Shown here in pieces: positions 50,850 to 59,875 of a stretch of 64,000 nucleotides of DNA. Made by a program: the position numbers and the translations under genes. The DNA comes from JAVJSD01 sp040219575 (lineage in GTDB: Bacteria > Planctomycetota > Planctomycetia > Pirellulales > Pirellulaceae). Each line of letters starts with the position of its first letter. Positions within the stretch are counted from its first letter, which is position 1. A model generated the notes under the pieces. The model was not told the origin of the DNA, made no database searches, and was given only the letters and a program-made list of their open reading frames with translations. The stretch is from assembly GCA_040219575.1 (NCBI GenBank), contig JAVJSD010000131.1, positions 1 to 64,000 on the forward strand, given 5' to 3'.

Positions 50850-51032
50850 TTAGGACTCTTCCATTTCCACGACGGTCCGCCCCATGTAGTGCCCGCAGGT
50901 GGGGCAAATCACGTGGGTCGGAACCACCGTGCTGCAGCGGGGGCACGCCGTGAGTTGGCGGGCCTTTTTGCCGTCGTGAGACCGCCGCTTTCCGGTGCGG
51001 GAATTGGAATGTTTTCGTTTGGGGACTGCCAT
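50850..51032 (-). CDS. rpmF: 50S ribosomal protein L32
   Basis: 60 aa from the ATG at 51032 (MAVPKRKHSNSRTGKRRSHD), the standard L32 opening. The C-terminal zinc ribbon is complete: CPRCSTVV and ICPTCGHY. A longer reading frame from 51059 adds nine unlikely residues. It precedes fabD and the other fatty-acid genes, a widespread bacterial linkage. Confidence 0.95.
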   Translation of the reverse strand: MAVPKRKHSNSRTGKRRSHDGKKARQLTACPRCSTVVPTHVICPTCGHYMGRTVVEMEES

Positions 51033-51221
51033 GGTCGCCGATACCGTCACGGAGGTCACAAGTCGTCAAGTACAAGCGGGTTATGGTAGGATTTGGCTGA
51101 TGGAGTGTCAAGGCGGCGAGTAGTGGGCGTTTCCTTTGTACGACGGACTTCCTGGTCCGGCGGTTTGGTTTGGCGGGGCGGCTCACTCGCGTTCCGCTGC
51201 TCCGCACGACGGTCGGGACCG

Positions 51222-51791
51222 ATGCCGGAAAACCCCTATCAAAGTCCGAAATCCGCGGCCGTTCCGCTCGACGACAAGGCGGTCGCCAAAGCCGAGCAGT
51301 TGCCGTTTCGCTGTGCGCTGGGCGGGGCAAGCATCGGCTCGGCCTTTGGCGCACTCAGCGCCGTGTTGTTGAAAGTGTTTGCACTGATCCTTATCTCGCT
51401 GGAGGGGGATTCCCCGCGGCGGCCGCCCGACTATCGGCAGCAATTCGACACAATTTGGGGTCTGATCGCCGCCTTTGTGCCTGAGCTGGTGGTGGAGATC
51501 ATCGTCGGCACCGTGATCGGCATCGTGGTGGGCGCGTTGGTCGGGGGATTCCTGGGAACGATCGCCCTGTTCCTCACGCCGCGCGCCGTTCGGTTTTTCC
51601 CATGGCTGGCGGCGTTTGTGGGTGCACCGGTGGGCGGTCTGTTGGGATATGTATTCGGCGCGTCCAACATCGCCGAGGGGGGCATGGAGCTGACGCCGAT
51701 CCCGCTGGTGGGCGGCTGCCTCGTGGGGCTGCTGGGCCTGATGGCGGGCGCCCTGTTCGGTCGAGGCGTGCGGCGACGAATCGGCAGCTGA
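51222..51791 (+). CDS. Small membrane protein with NPYQSP N-terminus
   Basis: 189 aa from the ATG at 51222, giving MPENPYQSPKSAA, an N-terminal motif common in planctomycete membrane proteins. Four hydrophobic, Gly-rich segments follow (about 33-52, 75-110, 120-140 and 155-180), for example IIVGTVIGIVVGALVGGFLG. No enzymatic motif. Function unknown. The longer frame from 51093 has no such motif and is dismissed. Its stop codon touches the start of a palindromic repeat. Confidence 0.75.
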   Translation: MPENPYQSPKSAAVPLDDKAVAKAEQLPFRCALGGASIGSAFGALSAVLLKVFALILISLEGDSPRRPPDYRQQFDTIWGLIAAFVPELVVEIIVGTVIGIVVGALVGGFLGTIALFLTPRAVRFFPWLAAFVGAPVGGLLGYVFGASNIAEGGMELTPIPLVGGCLVGLLGLMAGALFGRGVRRRIGS

Positions 51792-51910
51792 CAAGCACGC
51801 AGGACAGCGCAAGTGAGTTTTCAGCGACAAGTAGACAAGCACGCGGCGCAAGCAAGTGAGTTCTCAGGGACGCCTGAGCCGAAGTTCACTCGCTCGCGCA
51901 TCGTGCTTTG
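51791..51910. repeat. Palindromic/direct repeat cluster, family 4
   Basis: ACAAGCACGC...CAAGTGAGTT at 51791-51820 recurs at 51835-51865 (ACAAGCACGCGGCGCAAGCA followed by AGTGAGTT). An inverted copy, TTCACTCGCTCGCGCATCGT followed by GCTTTG, lies at 51885-51910. The second copy and the inverted copy could fold into a long hairpin. The cluster starts exactly at the preceding stop codon. The remaining ~195 bp up to the next gene hold no recognised feature. Confidence 0.65.
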
Positions 51911-52105
51911 GTCGACAACTTGGAGCCACGCGATGAGGACACGGCCAGCAGTTGCGCCTGGCAACTCGAAACGCCTGCAAAATCGACAAAACCACCCAAT
52001 TTCAGGAGTGACGCGCAGCGTGCGGCCTCCAAAACCTTGACTTACCGGCCCCCCCACCACGAAAATGCATGGTAGGCCAGGATTCCCGGACGGTGGAGAG
52101 ACTCA

Positions 52106-53257
52106 ATGCAACTTTCCTGCATTCATTGCGGCTTCCAGTTTTCGATCACCGCTCAGCAATTGGGTGGAAGGGGGCGATGTCCCCGCTGTGCGGGGGAGAT
52201 CGAGCTGCCGAATCTTGAAGGCGACGAACAGGAAGCCGCCAGGCCGTTCGGCTGGGTGGAAAACTCGATTTCCGCGCTGGGATCGTTTGTGTTTCACATG
52301 GCGCTATTTTTGATTCTGGCGCTGATCGTCCAGGAGCCGGGTGGCACGGGCATGGCCGGCGAGGGCGAAGAAGTGTCGATCGGCCCACCGCTGCCGTCCC
52401 CCACGCTTTCCGATAATGCCGCAACGGATTTGACGGCGACGAAAGACGTAACACCCGCCGATCAGGCGCTGGCGATGGAACTCGAAGTTGTCTCGCCGAC
52501 CGAAGCCTCGGATTCGTTAATATCGGTCGAGATCAACAGCGCCGCGCTCCCCAGCACCAGCGGCGGCAGTTTTGACTTGGGCGCCTCGGTCTCCGCCGCG
52601 GGCGGCGGAGGTGGAGGCGGGTTCGGCGACATGGTTCAACAGCTCAAACGCAACGGACTCGACATCGTCATCGTGTTCGACAGCACGGGCAGCATGGGCG
52701 GGGAAATCACCCAGGTGAAAAGCCAGATCAAGCGGATCGGCAACGCCCTGGTGACGTTGATTCCCAAGACGCGGATCAGTGTCTGCACCTATCGCGACCG
52801 GACCGACGCCTACACGGTCAAGGGGACGGAACTGACGGGCGACGTGCAGTCGCTGGCGAATTACCTGGCCGACATCAGCGCCGGCGGGGGCGGCGACATG
52901 CCGGAAGCGGTGCAGGAGGGCATGAAGTGGTCGGTCGCCAACAACACGTTCAAGCCGACCGCCCGCAAGGTGATGCTGATCTTCGGCGACGCCCCGCCGC
53001 ACGCGGAAGACATGAAAACCTGCCTGGAGATTGCCTCCGACTTCAGCGCCCAGCAGGGCGGCGTCGTCAGCACGGTCACCTGCCGAGGCGCCAACGGCGC
53101 GGCGCTTCCCGAGTTCATCGAGATCGCCCAGGCCGGCGGCGGCGAAGCGTTCCTCACCAGCGACGAAAAGCAGATCATGACGCAATTGCTGGTGCTGGTG
53201 TTCGGCAGCAAGCACCGCGGCAAGGTGCTCGAGGCCTTTAAACTGCTGGAAGACTAG
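52106..53257 (+). CDS. Zinc-ribbon membrane protein with von Willebrand A domain
   Basis: 383 aa. N-terminal zinc ribbon LSCIHCGFQF...RCPRCAGEIELP (Cys5, Cys8, Cys25, Cys28), one membrane helix about 56-75 (ISALGSFVFHMALFLILALI), a Gly/Ser/Thr-rich region to about 175, then a VWA domain (about 185-375) with IVIVFDSTGSMGGE; Asp192, Thr194 and Ser196 fit the metal-ion-dependent adhesion site. The VWA domain would be extracytoplasmic and the ribbon cytoplasmic. It resembles the zinc-ribbon proteins at 37-39 kb at its N-terminus only. Function unknown; metal-dependent protein binding is inferred. A family 1 palindrome follows the stop by 28 bp. Confidence 0.8.
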   Translation: MQLSCIHCGFQFSITAQQLGGRGRCPRCAGEIELPNLEGDEQEAARPFGWVENSISALGSFVFHMALFLILALIVQEPGGTGMAGEGEEVSIGPPLPSPTLSDNAATDLTATKDVTPADQALAMELEVVSPTEASDSLISVEINSAALPSTSGGSFDLGASVSAAGGGGGGGFGDMVQQLKRNGLDIVIVFDSTGSMGGEITQVKSQIKRIGNALVTLIPKTRISVCTYRDRTDAYTVKGTELTGDVQSLANYLADISAGGGGDMPEAVQEGMKWSVANNTFKPTARKVMLIFGDAPPHAEDMKTCLEIASDFSAQQGGVVSTVTCRGANGAALPEFIEIAQAGGGEAFLTSDEKQIMTQLLVLVFGSKHRGKVLEAFKLLED

Positions 53258-53284
53258 AAGACTAACCGCCATTCGCCTTCGGTC

Positions 53285-53350
53285 GTAGCGGAAGTCGCCA
53301 GACTTCCGACGGCGCGCCGCAATCTTCGGAAGTCTGGCGACTTCCGCTAC
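53285..53350. repeat. Palindromic intergenic repeat, family 1 (perfect copy)
   Basis: Arms of 25 bp at 53285-53309 and 53326-53350 are exact inverted copies around a 16-bp centre; the left arm begins GTAGCGGAAGTCGCCAGACT. Identical left and right arms recur at 62857-62918. The gap around it (53258-53592, about 335 bp) holds no recognised gene. Confidence 0.9.
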
Positions 53351-53592
53351 CTGGCCCCGCCTTCCGCCTGCCGAATTGGCGGAATGTTTTGGCAGTCGAG
53401 CTCGCTGGTCGGTCTTCGCGATCCGCCCAGTTTGACTTCCCCCATTCGGTGTAGTTTGATAGAAGTATCGTTTCAGCAAGGGCTTAGCCTCTCTAGCGTG
53501 CCCGCCAACCGGCGAGCGCAGGGTTTCGGCACGGCAGTTGCCTGTTTATGGGATCGCCCAACCAACCCAACCGGGCGGAAACTGGTGGACCG

Positions 53593-53994
53593 ATGGTCTT
53601 ACGTATGCCATCTCTGTTGATTACCGACGACGATCGCGACTTTCGCGAGACGTTGCAGAGTGTCTTCGAGCCGCGGGGGTTCCGCACGCTGCTGGCGAGC
53701 GATGGCGAAGAGGCGGTCAGGATCGTCGAGCGGGAGCATGTGCACCTGGCGTTGCTCGACATGCACATGCCGCGGCTGACCGGCCTGGAGGCGATTCGCC
53801 GCGTCAAGCAGATGCACTCTACGCTGCCCTGCATCCTGCTCTCGGCGGGACTCGACGACACGCTGGCCGAACAGGCGCGCCAGGCCGAAGCCTTTTCGGC
53901 GCATCGCAAGCCGATCAGCTTCATCGAGCTGACCGACATCGTCAGTCTGGCCATGCGGCAAACCTACGACTGGCCTGACGCCTTTACAGTTTGA
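53593..53994 (+). CDS. Stand-alone response regulator receiver protein
   Basis: 133 aa, CheY-like. The acidic pocket TDDDRDFRE (11-19), the phospho-acceptor Asp56 in LALLDMHMPRLTG and Lys106 in HRKPISF are all present. No output domain follows, so it works by protein contact or phosphotransfer; no histidine kinase is adjacent. The start at 53593 is preferred over the open frame from 53548; another Met four codons later is possible. Residues outside the receiver are too few to suggest a partner. Confidence 0.8.
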   Translation: MVLRMPSLLITDDDRDFRETLQSVFEPRGFRTLLASDGEEAVRIVEREHVHLALLDMHMPRLTGLEAIRRVKQMHSTLPCILLSAGLDDTLAEQARQAEAFSAHRKPISFIELTDIVSLAMRQTYDWPDAFTV

Positions 53995-54115
53995 TCGCGA
54001 CAGTCGACGGACGGGGACGTCGAGCACTCCAGGGATGCCCGGCGCCGGCGGCTTGCGATACACTGAGATCGTCCCTCCCGCCCCCCTCTCCCTTCCCGCC
54101 TTTGGCAACGAGCGC

Positions 54116-55678
54116 ATGGCCAGCACATCTCAGGTTGACGTCGTCTTTCTGCATCGAGACGACAATATCGTGGTTGCGGCGCGAAACCTGGCCAAGGGCG
54201 AGCGGATTGCCGTCGGCGACCTGGAGATCGCCCTCCGCGACGACGTGCCGATGGGACACAAAGTGGCGCTCAACGCCATCGAGCGCCAGCTGCCGGTGCG
54301 GAAGTACGGGCAGGTGATCGGCTTCACCACGCAGGCGGTTTTGGCAGGCGACTGGGTGCACTCACATAATGTGGTCAACGGCGAGTCGGTTCGCGACTAC
54401 GCCGCCGCCAGCGAGACGCCGCCCCCTCCCACGCCCATCACCGATCGCACGTTTCAGGGGTTTCGCCGACCGGGGGGCAAATCGGGAACGCGCAACTATA
54501 TCGCGGTGATTTCGACGGTCAACTGCTCGGCCAGCGTGGCGAAGTACGTGGCGCAGCGATTTGATCCGTCGTTGCTCGCGGACTATCCACAGGTCGACGG
54601 CGTGGTGGCCTTCAAGCATGAGGGAGGCTGCGCCATGCAATTCGGCGGGCAGCGGCACCAGATGCTCAACCGTGTCCTGGGCGGCATCGCCCGGCACCCC
54701 AACATCGGCGCCTACCTGTTGATCGGACTGGGTTGCGAACAGGGGGCGATGGGTTACCTGATTGAAGATCAGCGGCTGGTGCAGATTGGGGGCGTCGCCA
54801 ACGGAAACGGCGGCGGCCCGACGCGGCCGCCGGTGTTGTCGATCCAAGATGCGGGTGGCACCGCGGCCACGGTCGAGGCGGGGGTCAAGATGTTGGCCGA
54901 GTTGCTGCCGCGCGCCAACGACGTGCGCCGCGAAGCGATTCCCGCCAGCGAGATCATCCTGGCCACCGAGTGCGGCGGCAGCGACGGCAACTCGGGCGTC
55001 ACCGCCAACCCGGCGGTGGGCGTCGCCTCCGATCGGATCGTGGCCTGCGGCGGCACGTCGATTCTGGCGGAGACCTCCGAGATCTACGGGGCCGAGCATC
55101 TGCTGACGCGGCGCAGCCGCTCCGTCGAGGTCGCCGAGAAGCTCATCGAACGGATCGAGTGGTGGAAGTGGTACGCGGGAATCTTCGGGGCGGAGCTCGA
55201 CAATAATCCGTCGGTGGGGAACAAGGAGGGGGGCCTGACGACCATCGCCGAAAAGTCGCTTGGGGCGGTGGCCAAGGCCGGATCGACCGCGCTGGTCGAC
55301 GTCTACCAGTACGCCGAACCGGTGACGGCCAAGGGACTGGTGGTGATGGATACGCCCGGTTTCGATCCGCCCAGCGTGACGGGCATGGTGGCCGGCGGCG
55401 CGAACGTGGTGGTCTTCACCACGGGCCGCGGAAGCTGCTACGGCTGCAAGCCGACGCCGTCGATCAAGGTGGCCTCGAACACGCCCATGTACCGCCGTCT
55501 GGAGAGCGATATGGACATCAACGCGGGCGAAATCCTCGCCGGGCAGTCGATCGAGCAGGTCGGCGAGGCGATCTTCGAGGAGGTGCTGGCCGTGGCCAGC
55601 GGCAAGCCCACCAAGAGTGAACAGCATGGCATCGGCGACGAGGAATTCGTGCCATGGCTGGTCGGGCCGGTCCTCTGA
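54116..55678 (+). CDS. uxaA: UxaA-family altronate/galactarate dehydratase
   Basis: 520 aa from the ATG at 54116. The N-terminal SAF domain (about 8-95) includes HRDDNIVVAARNLAKGE and MGHKVALNAIE. The catalytic part has GLGCEQGAMGYLIED, ATECGGSDGNSGVTANPAVG, GNKEGGLTTIAEKSLGAVAK and VFTTGRGSCYGCKPTPSIKV, matching altronate dehydratase (UxaA) and galactarate dehydratase (GarD) in order. It dehydrates a sugar acid to a 2-keto-3-deoxy sugar acid, a cytoplasmic step of hexuronate catabolism. No other uronate genes are adjacent, so altronate as substrate is inferred from the family. Overall similarity to UxaA is strong. Confidence 0.85.
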   Translation: MASTSQVDVVFLHRDDNIVVAARNLAKGERIAVGDLEIALRDDVPMGHKVALNAIERQLPVRKYGQVIGFTTQAVLAGDWVHSHNVVNGESVRDYAAASETPPPPTPITDRTFQGFRRPGGKSGTRNYIAVISTVNCSASVAKYVAQRFDPSLLADYPQVDGVVAFKHEGGCAMQFGGQRHQMLNRVLGGIARHPNIGAYLLIGLGCEQGAMGYLIEDQRLVQIGGVANGNGGGPTRPPVLSIQDAGGTAATVEAGVKMLAELLPRANDVRREAIPASEIILATECGGSDGNSGVTANPAVGVASDRIVACGGTSILAETSEIYGAEHLLTRRSRSVEVAEKLIERIEWWKWYAGIFGAELDNNPSVGNKEGGLTTIAEKSLGAVAKAGSTALVDVYQYAEPVTAKGLVVMDTPGFDPPSVTGMVAGGANVVVFTTGRGSCYGCKPTPSIKVASNTPMYRRLESDMDINAGEILAGQSIEQVGEAIFEEVLAVASGKPTKSEQHGIGDEEFVPWLVGPVL

Positions 55679-55774
55679 CGGCGGAATCGGCCTCGGGGGC
55701 GAGTCTCACAGGAAGTTTGACGCCGTGGAGACTTCCAGTACAATCAACGGTTGTCCGTACCTGGGGGATTCCCT

Positions 55775-55975
55775 TTGCCCAAATCGTGGTATACAGCTTG
55801 GCGCGGAAAGCGACACGCCCGGGCCGCGCGACGTCGCGGCGCGGCGGCGCTGGACTACATCCTGGTGCTGGGGGTGATCCTTCCGTTGGCGGTATTCACG
55901 ATGTGGGCGGCTCCCCGCATGATGAATCTCGTCTATCAAATGACAAGTGTGCTCGTCTCCTGGCCGTTCATGTAG
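55775..55975 (+). CDS. Flp-like prepilin with TTG start
   Basis: 66 aa from a TTG at 55775 preceded by GGGGG about eight bases upstream; no in-frame ATG precedes the conserved part. A basic leader (KRHARAARRRG) is followed by GAAALDYILVLGVILPLAVF, the class IVb prepilin pattern, with Asp rather than Glu near position 5 and Tyr after it. It lies at the head of the Tad locus just before a second Flp-like gene. It would be processed by the TadV-type peptidase at 56390. Small size and odd start make this moderate confidence. Confidence 0.6.
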   Translation: MPKSWYTAWRGKRHARAARRRGAAALDYILVLGVILPLAVFTMWAAPRMMNLVYQMTSVLVSWPFM

Positions 55976-56161
55976 CTCGCCCTGGCCTGTTGCGGGCGCC
56001 CAGAGCTGATGCGAGTGCAAGGATCGGGCGACTGTTCGTTGGTCGGCGACTGTTCGTTGGTCCACCGTGACGCGGAATCATACAATTCTTTCGGCGAGGC
56101 CTGAGTGCAGCGGAAGAGCGGAGCGTCGCCAGAGAATTCACCGACGAGAGGTAGCTTTACC

Positions 56162-56362
56162 ATGTGGAAATTGCTGAAGCGCATTCACCGCGACGAAAAG
56201 GGAGGCGTCAGCATCGAAACGGTGCTGATCATCGCCGCCATCGCGCTGCCGATCTTGATCTTCATCATCAAGTTCGGTTGGCCGCGGATCAAGAAATGGT
56301 GGGAGACCGAGATGGGCGTATTGGAAGACGGGTCGGCGACCGGCGCCGGCGCCTCGCCCTGA
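56162..56362 (+). CDS. Flp/Fap-type prepilin
   Basis: 66 aa from the ATG at 56162, with GAGAGG upstream. The leader MWKLLKRIHRDEKG ends at the peptidase site, giving a mature start GVSIETVLIIAAIALPILIF with Glu at +5. The hydrophobic helix is followed by KFGWPRIKKWWETEMG and a short Gly/Ala-rich tail. Likely the major pilin of the Tad pilus. The prepilin peptidase gene follows after 27 bp on the same strand. Confidence 0.75.
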   Translation: MWKLLKRIHRDEKGGVSIETVLIIAAIALPILIFIIKFGWPRIKKWWETEMGVLEDGSATGAGASP

Positions 56363-56389
56363 TCTGGCCCATGGTCTTCGATTTCGCCC

Positions 56390-56965
56390 ATGGTCAGCGC
56401 GGCGTTGCTCTTCGGTCTGCTGCTGACAGCCACCGTGACGGATGTGCGGTGGGGAACGATCTATAACTGGACGACCTATCCCGGCATGTTGTTGGCGCTG
56501 CTCGGAAGCGGCGCGGCCAGCCTGCTGGGACTCGAAGCCGACGGATTTGCAGGAACAGAGACGCCCCTATGGGGATTCGTGCCGTTTGACGACAGCCTGT
56601 TTGGCTTGCTCGCCTGCGGCGCCGTGATGGTTTGTTGTTACGTCTTTCTGCCTGGAATTGGCGGCGGCGACCTCAAACTGATCGCCATGATGGGCGCGTT
56701 TCTTGGCGTGTACAGCGGATTGGAGGCGATGCTCTGGACCTTCGTGGTTGGCGCCTGCATGGCCGTGGCCGTGCTCATCTGGCGGACCGGACTACTGACC
56801 TTGTTGAGACTGGCCGCGCGATACGCCTACGGTGTGGTCAAGCTGCGAACGCTCAATCCACTTTCCCAAGAGCAGCGAGAACCACTCAAGACCGACCTCT
56901 ATCTTTCTCCCAGCGCCTTGGCGGCGGTCGTGATCGTGTACTTTCAGCTGATGGAACTTTTCTAA
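56390..56965 (+). CDS. TadV/CpaA-type prepilin peptidase
   Basis: 191 aa, family A24. The two catalytic aspartates lie in TDVRWGTIYNW (Asp18) and GIGGGDLKLIAMMGAF (Asp94). Five to six membrane helices surround them. Cleaves the leader peptides of the Flp-like pilins in the inner membrane. Located between the pilin gene and the TadE-like gene, as in many Tad loci. Confidence 0.88.
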   Translation: MVSAALLFGLLLTATVTDVRWGTIYNWTTYPGMLLALLGSGAASLLGLEADGFAGTETPLWGFVPFDDSLFGLLACGAVMVCCYVFLPGIGGGDLKLIAMMGAFLGVYSGLEAMLWTFVVGACMAVAVLIWRTGLLTLLRLAARYAYGVVKLRTLNPLSQEQREPLKTDLYLSPSALAAVVIVYFQLMELF

Positions 56966-56978
56966 CACGGGCTCGGAC

Positions 56979-58220
56979 ATGAACCGGGAAGTCTTGCTCT
57001 GGTGCCTGCCCTATCTGGCGATGCTGGTCGCCGCCGTCGGCGCGTTGCGCTTACTGGCGCGGATCAGCAACGTCCGCACCGACTGGCGGCGCCTGCTCAA
57101 GCTACACGCCGACCAGCGGGGAGGCGTGCAGAGCCTGAGTTTCGTCCTCACGCTGCCGATCTTCGTGATGATCGTGCTGTTCATCGTGCAACTCAGCCAA
57201 TTGATGATCGCCCGGGCGATGGTCGAATACGCCGCCTTCGCCGCGGCGCGGAGCGCCTCGGTTTGGATTCCGGCGAACCTCGGCCCCGGCAGCGGCGAAA
57301 TGGAGAACCAGATCAGTTCGCTGACGTTTCTGCGCGAAGAACTAGGCGGCGACGGGCAAACGTACAGCGTCTATGCGGTTGCTCCCGGAAGCCCCAAGTT
57401 CAACAAGGTCCACTACGCGGCGGCGATGGCCTGCTTGCCGGTTTGCCCGTCGCGCGACACCGGCGTGGCGCACACGCATCCTGGCAACTTGGGTCTGCCG
57501 TCGGTGATTCGCGGCTACCTGGCGACGGCCCCCTCGGCCGCGCTCAACACCCGGGTGCCGGATCGCCTGGCGAACAAACTGGCCTACGCGCTGGCCAACA
57601 CCTATGTGCGGATCGAGATCTGGCACAAGGAGGAAGAACCTCCGCTGGCGAATTGGGAAGTGCCGCCCTACCTACGGGAGTTCGAGTCGAACGAGATCGG
57701 CTGGCAGGACCAGATCCACGTCACCGTGCGGCACAACTTCGCCCTGCTGCCGGGACCGGGGCGTTTGCTCGCTCGACGCACCGATCTCCCCAGCGGATCG
57801 ACGCCGACCGCCGACGACGGCACGAATGCGGCGACGGCCGAACCACAAAGCGTTCAGTATCAAATCGAAGGCGGCCAGCAGGGACAGGCCCCGACGGCGG
57901 CGCCCCCAGCGCAGGACACGGTCGCCGATCGCATCGGCCGACTGGGCGGAACGTATGTGTACACACTCTCGTCGACGGTGCGTCTGAGCAATGAAGGCGA
58001 GAAGCCCGTGCTCCCTTACGTGCAAACGCTCGACGGTTCGCCGCCTGCCGACTTCCCGCTCGATCTCGAGCCACCCCCGCAACAACCGCCACAAGACCAA
58101 CAACCCTGCGAGGATTGCGAGCCGGATCAGCAGGCCTCCGCCAGGCCGCCGGCCAATCCGCTTGCACGCGTCGCGGGGCAATCCGCCCGGCCCGTCTCGT
58201 ACACCGCCCAAGGCGCCTGA
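56979..58220 (+). CDS. TadE-like pilus assembly protein
   Basis: 413 aa. After a first hydrophobic segment (YLAMLVAAVGALRLLA), the TadE signature follows: DQRGGVQSLSFVLTLPIFVM then VEYAAFAAARSASVW. Such proteins are pseudopilins with a cleaved leader. The C-terminal 350 residues are extracytoplasmic, with a Pro/Gln-rich end containing PCEDCEP. Longer than typical TadE (about 200 aa), so it may carry an extra domain. It is co-directional with its neighbours and 13 bp after the peptidase gene. Confidence 0.75.
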   Translation: MNREVLLWCLPYLAMLVAAVGALRLLARISNVRTDWRRLLKLHADQRGGVQSLSFVLTLPIFVMIVLFIVQLSQLMIARAMVEYAAFAAARSASVWIPANLGPGSGEMENQISSLTFLREELGGDGQTYSVYAVAPGSPKFNKVHYAAAMACLPVCPSRDTGVAHTHPGNLGLPSVIRGYLATAPSAALNTRVPDRLANKLAYALANTYVRIEIWHKEEEPPLANWEVPPYLREFESNEIGWQDQIHVTVRHNFALLPGPGRLLARRTDLPSGSTPTADDGTNAATAEPQSVQYQIEGGQQGQAPTAAPPAQDTVADRIGRLGGTYVYTLSSTVRLSNEGEKPVLPYVQTLDGSPPADFPLDLEPPPQQPPQDQQPCEDCEPDQQASARPPANPLARVAGQSARPVSYTAQGA

Positions 58221-58228
58221 GCACCGAG

Positions 58229-59794
58229 ATGAATCCATCGAAACACGAACATCCCGCCGACGCCGACCCGCGCGAGAGTCGCACCGTGCCGGCCAGCGTC
58301 GCGCGCCGTCTGCGGGGTCTGCATGGCGACCAGTCGGGCGCCATGGGGATCTTTTCGCTGTTCGCATTGATTCTGCTGGTGACGCTGGTGGGGATGGTGA
58401 TCAATTCCGCCAAGCAGGTCGACCAGAAGGTCAAGATGCAGAACGCCGCCGACGCCGCCACGTATTCGGGCGGCGTGGTGATGGCCCGCGGGATGAACAC
58501 ATTGGCCTTCACCAACCACCTGCTGTGCGACGTATTCGCGCTGACCGCTTTCATGCGCGAAGCCCGCGACCGGAACGCCGAGCGGATGACGCCGGAGATC
58601 CTCGACAACTGGGATCGCGTGGCGCCCGCCTTCGCCGGGTCGGAGTTTCCCAAATTCGCCGACCTTTCGCCCGCCGCCGCGGAGAAGGCCATGCACGAGC
58701 GCGAGATGGTTCGCACCTGGAGCGAATGGTCGGCGGCCGCGTCGGAGCTGATGCTGCCGGTGCTGGAGGAGATTCTCAGCGAGCGGCAGATTCCCGAGTT
58801 TCAGCGGGCGTTGGTGCGGACGACGCCGCAGTTGGTGCAGTATGCGGCCGACGAGGCGGCGCGGCGGCATGGTGCGGCCTGGCCGCGCGAGGCGGAAGTC
58901 CGCGGGGTGATGTGGCGGACAGGCGTCGATCTGGCCGACGTCGATCCGGTCGGCGGCATCAGCGAAGACCAGCGGCGGACGGTCCCGGTGGTCGATCCTG
59001 TGGCCGACATGGTCCCCAATCGCGAGCGTTATTTCCGCGCCGCCGTGGCGCAGCGCCACCGGCTCTCGCACACCTACCTGCGGCAATGGAACGACAGCTC
59101 GTTGCAGGTGTTCGATGTGCTGGGAAAGATGTCGCGGTTCAGCAGCTTCTGGCGGATCTTCACTTGCGGTCAACTCGAAAAGCTGCTGAAGGACGACTAT
59201 CCCGACGACAACCTCCCATTCCAGATCCGCCACACGGCCGACCAGATCGACTCGCTCAACGATCACCTCGAAGGCGACTTCATGTTCGTCGGCGTGGTTT
59301 ATAGCGACCAATTGCGCGAAGCCGCGCCGGGCGTGTTTCGGAATCCCTCGTCGGGCGACGAGATCGCGTACGCCCAGGTGATGGTGTTCGTGCCGCGACG
59401 GCGTTTGATCAAGTACTATCCCGGTACTGGCGGGGGCGGAGGCGGCGTGTTCTCCTTCGGCGGCGTGCCGGGGCAAGTGGGACCGCTTCCCGGCCCTCCC
59501 GTCGCCAGCAGCGACCCGCCGCCTGCCCCACCGCCCGAACCCGATGACGACGAGGACCAAGACGACGAGCCGAAGTGGCTGATCGGGCGGCAGAGCGCCG
59601 CGTACTTTCCGGACGGCCCCACACAGTGGAACCTGCTCAACCAGAATTGGATCGCGCAATTGGTGCCGGCCACGACGCGGCGTCTGCCGGAGATTCTCAG
59701 CGCCACGCCGTATGTAAATGGCACGGACGACGTGACGCCGCCGGACCTGAAGGCGCTCGACGAGCGGGATTTGCCGTGGTTGAGTCATCATTAG
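58229..59794 (+). CDS. TadG-like pilus assembly protein
   Basis: 521 aa from the ATG at 58229. The N-terminal segment DQSGAMGIFSLFALILLVTL then NAADAATYSGGVVMARGMN matches the N-terminal TadG/Flp pilus-assembly domain. The following 430 residues are soluble and include a Gly-rich and an acidic/Pro-rich linker (about 395-450). It has no VWA-type MIDAS motif. It starts 8 bp after the TadE-like gene. Confidence 0.7.
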   Translation: MNPSKHEHPADADPRESRTVPASVARRLRGLHGDQSGAMGIFSLFALILLVTLVGMVINSAKQVDQKVKMQNAADAATYSGGVVMARGMNTLAFTNHLLCDVFALTAFMREARDRNAERMTPEILDNWDRVAPAFAGSEFPKFADLSPAAAEKAMHEREMVRTWSEWSAAASELMLPVLEEILSERQIPEFQRALVRTTPQLVQYAADEAARRHGAAWPREAEVRGVMWRTGVDLADVDPVGGISEDQRRTVPVVDPVADMVPNRERYFRAAVAQRHRLSHTYLRQWNDSSLQVFDVLGKMSRFSSFWRIFTCGQLEKLLKDDYPDDNLPFQIRHTADQIDSLNDHLEGDFMFVGVVYSDQLREAAPGVFRNPSSGDEIAYAQVMVFVPRRRLIKYYPGTGGGGGGVFSFGGVPGQVGPLPGPPVASSDPPPAPPPEPDDDEDQDDEPKWLIGRQSAAYFPDGPTQWNLLNQNWIAQLVPATTRRLPEILSATPYVNGTDDVTPPDLKALDERDLPWLSHH

Positions 59795-59875
59795 GTGAGT
59801 GGTGAGTGGGTGCGAAGGTCGTATTGGCTCCAAGCCGACGACTTGTCGTCGTGAGTAGGTGAGTAGGTGAATCGC

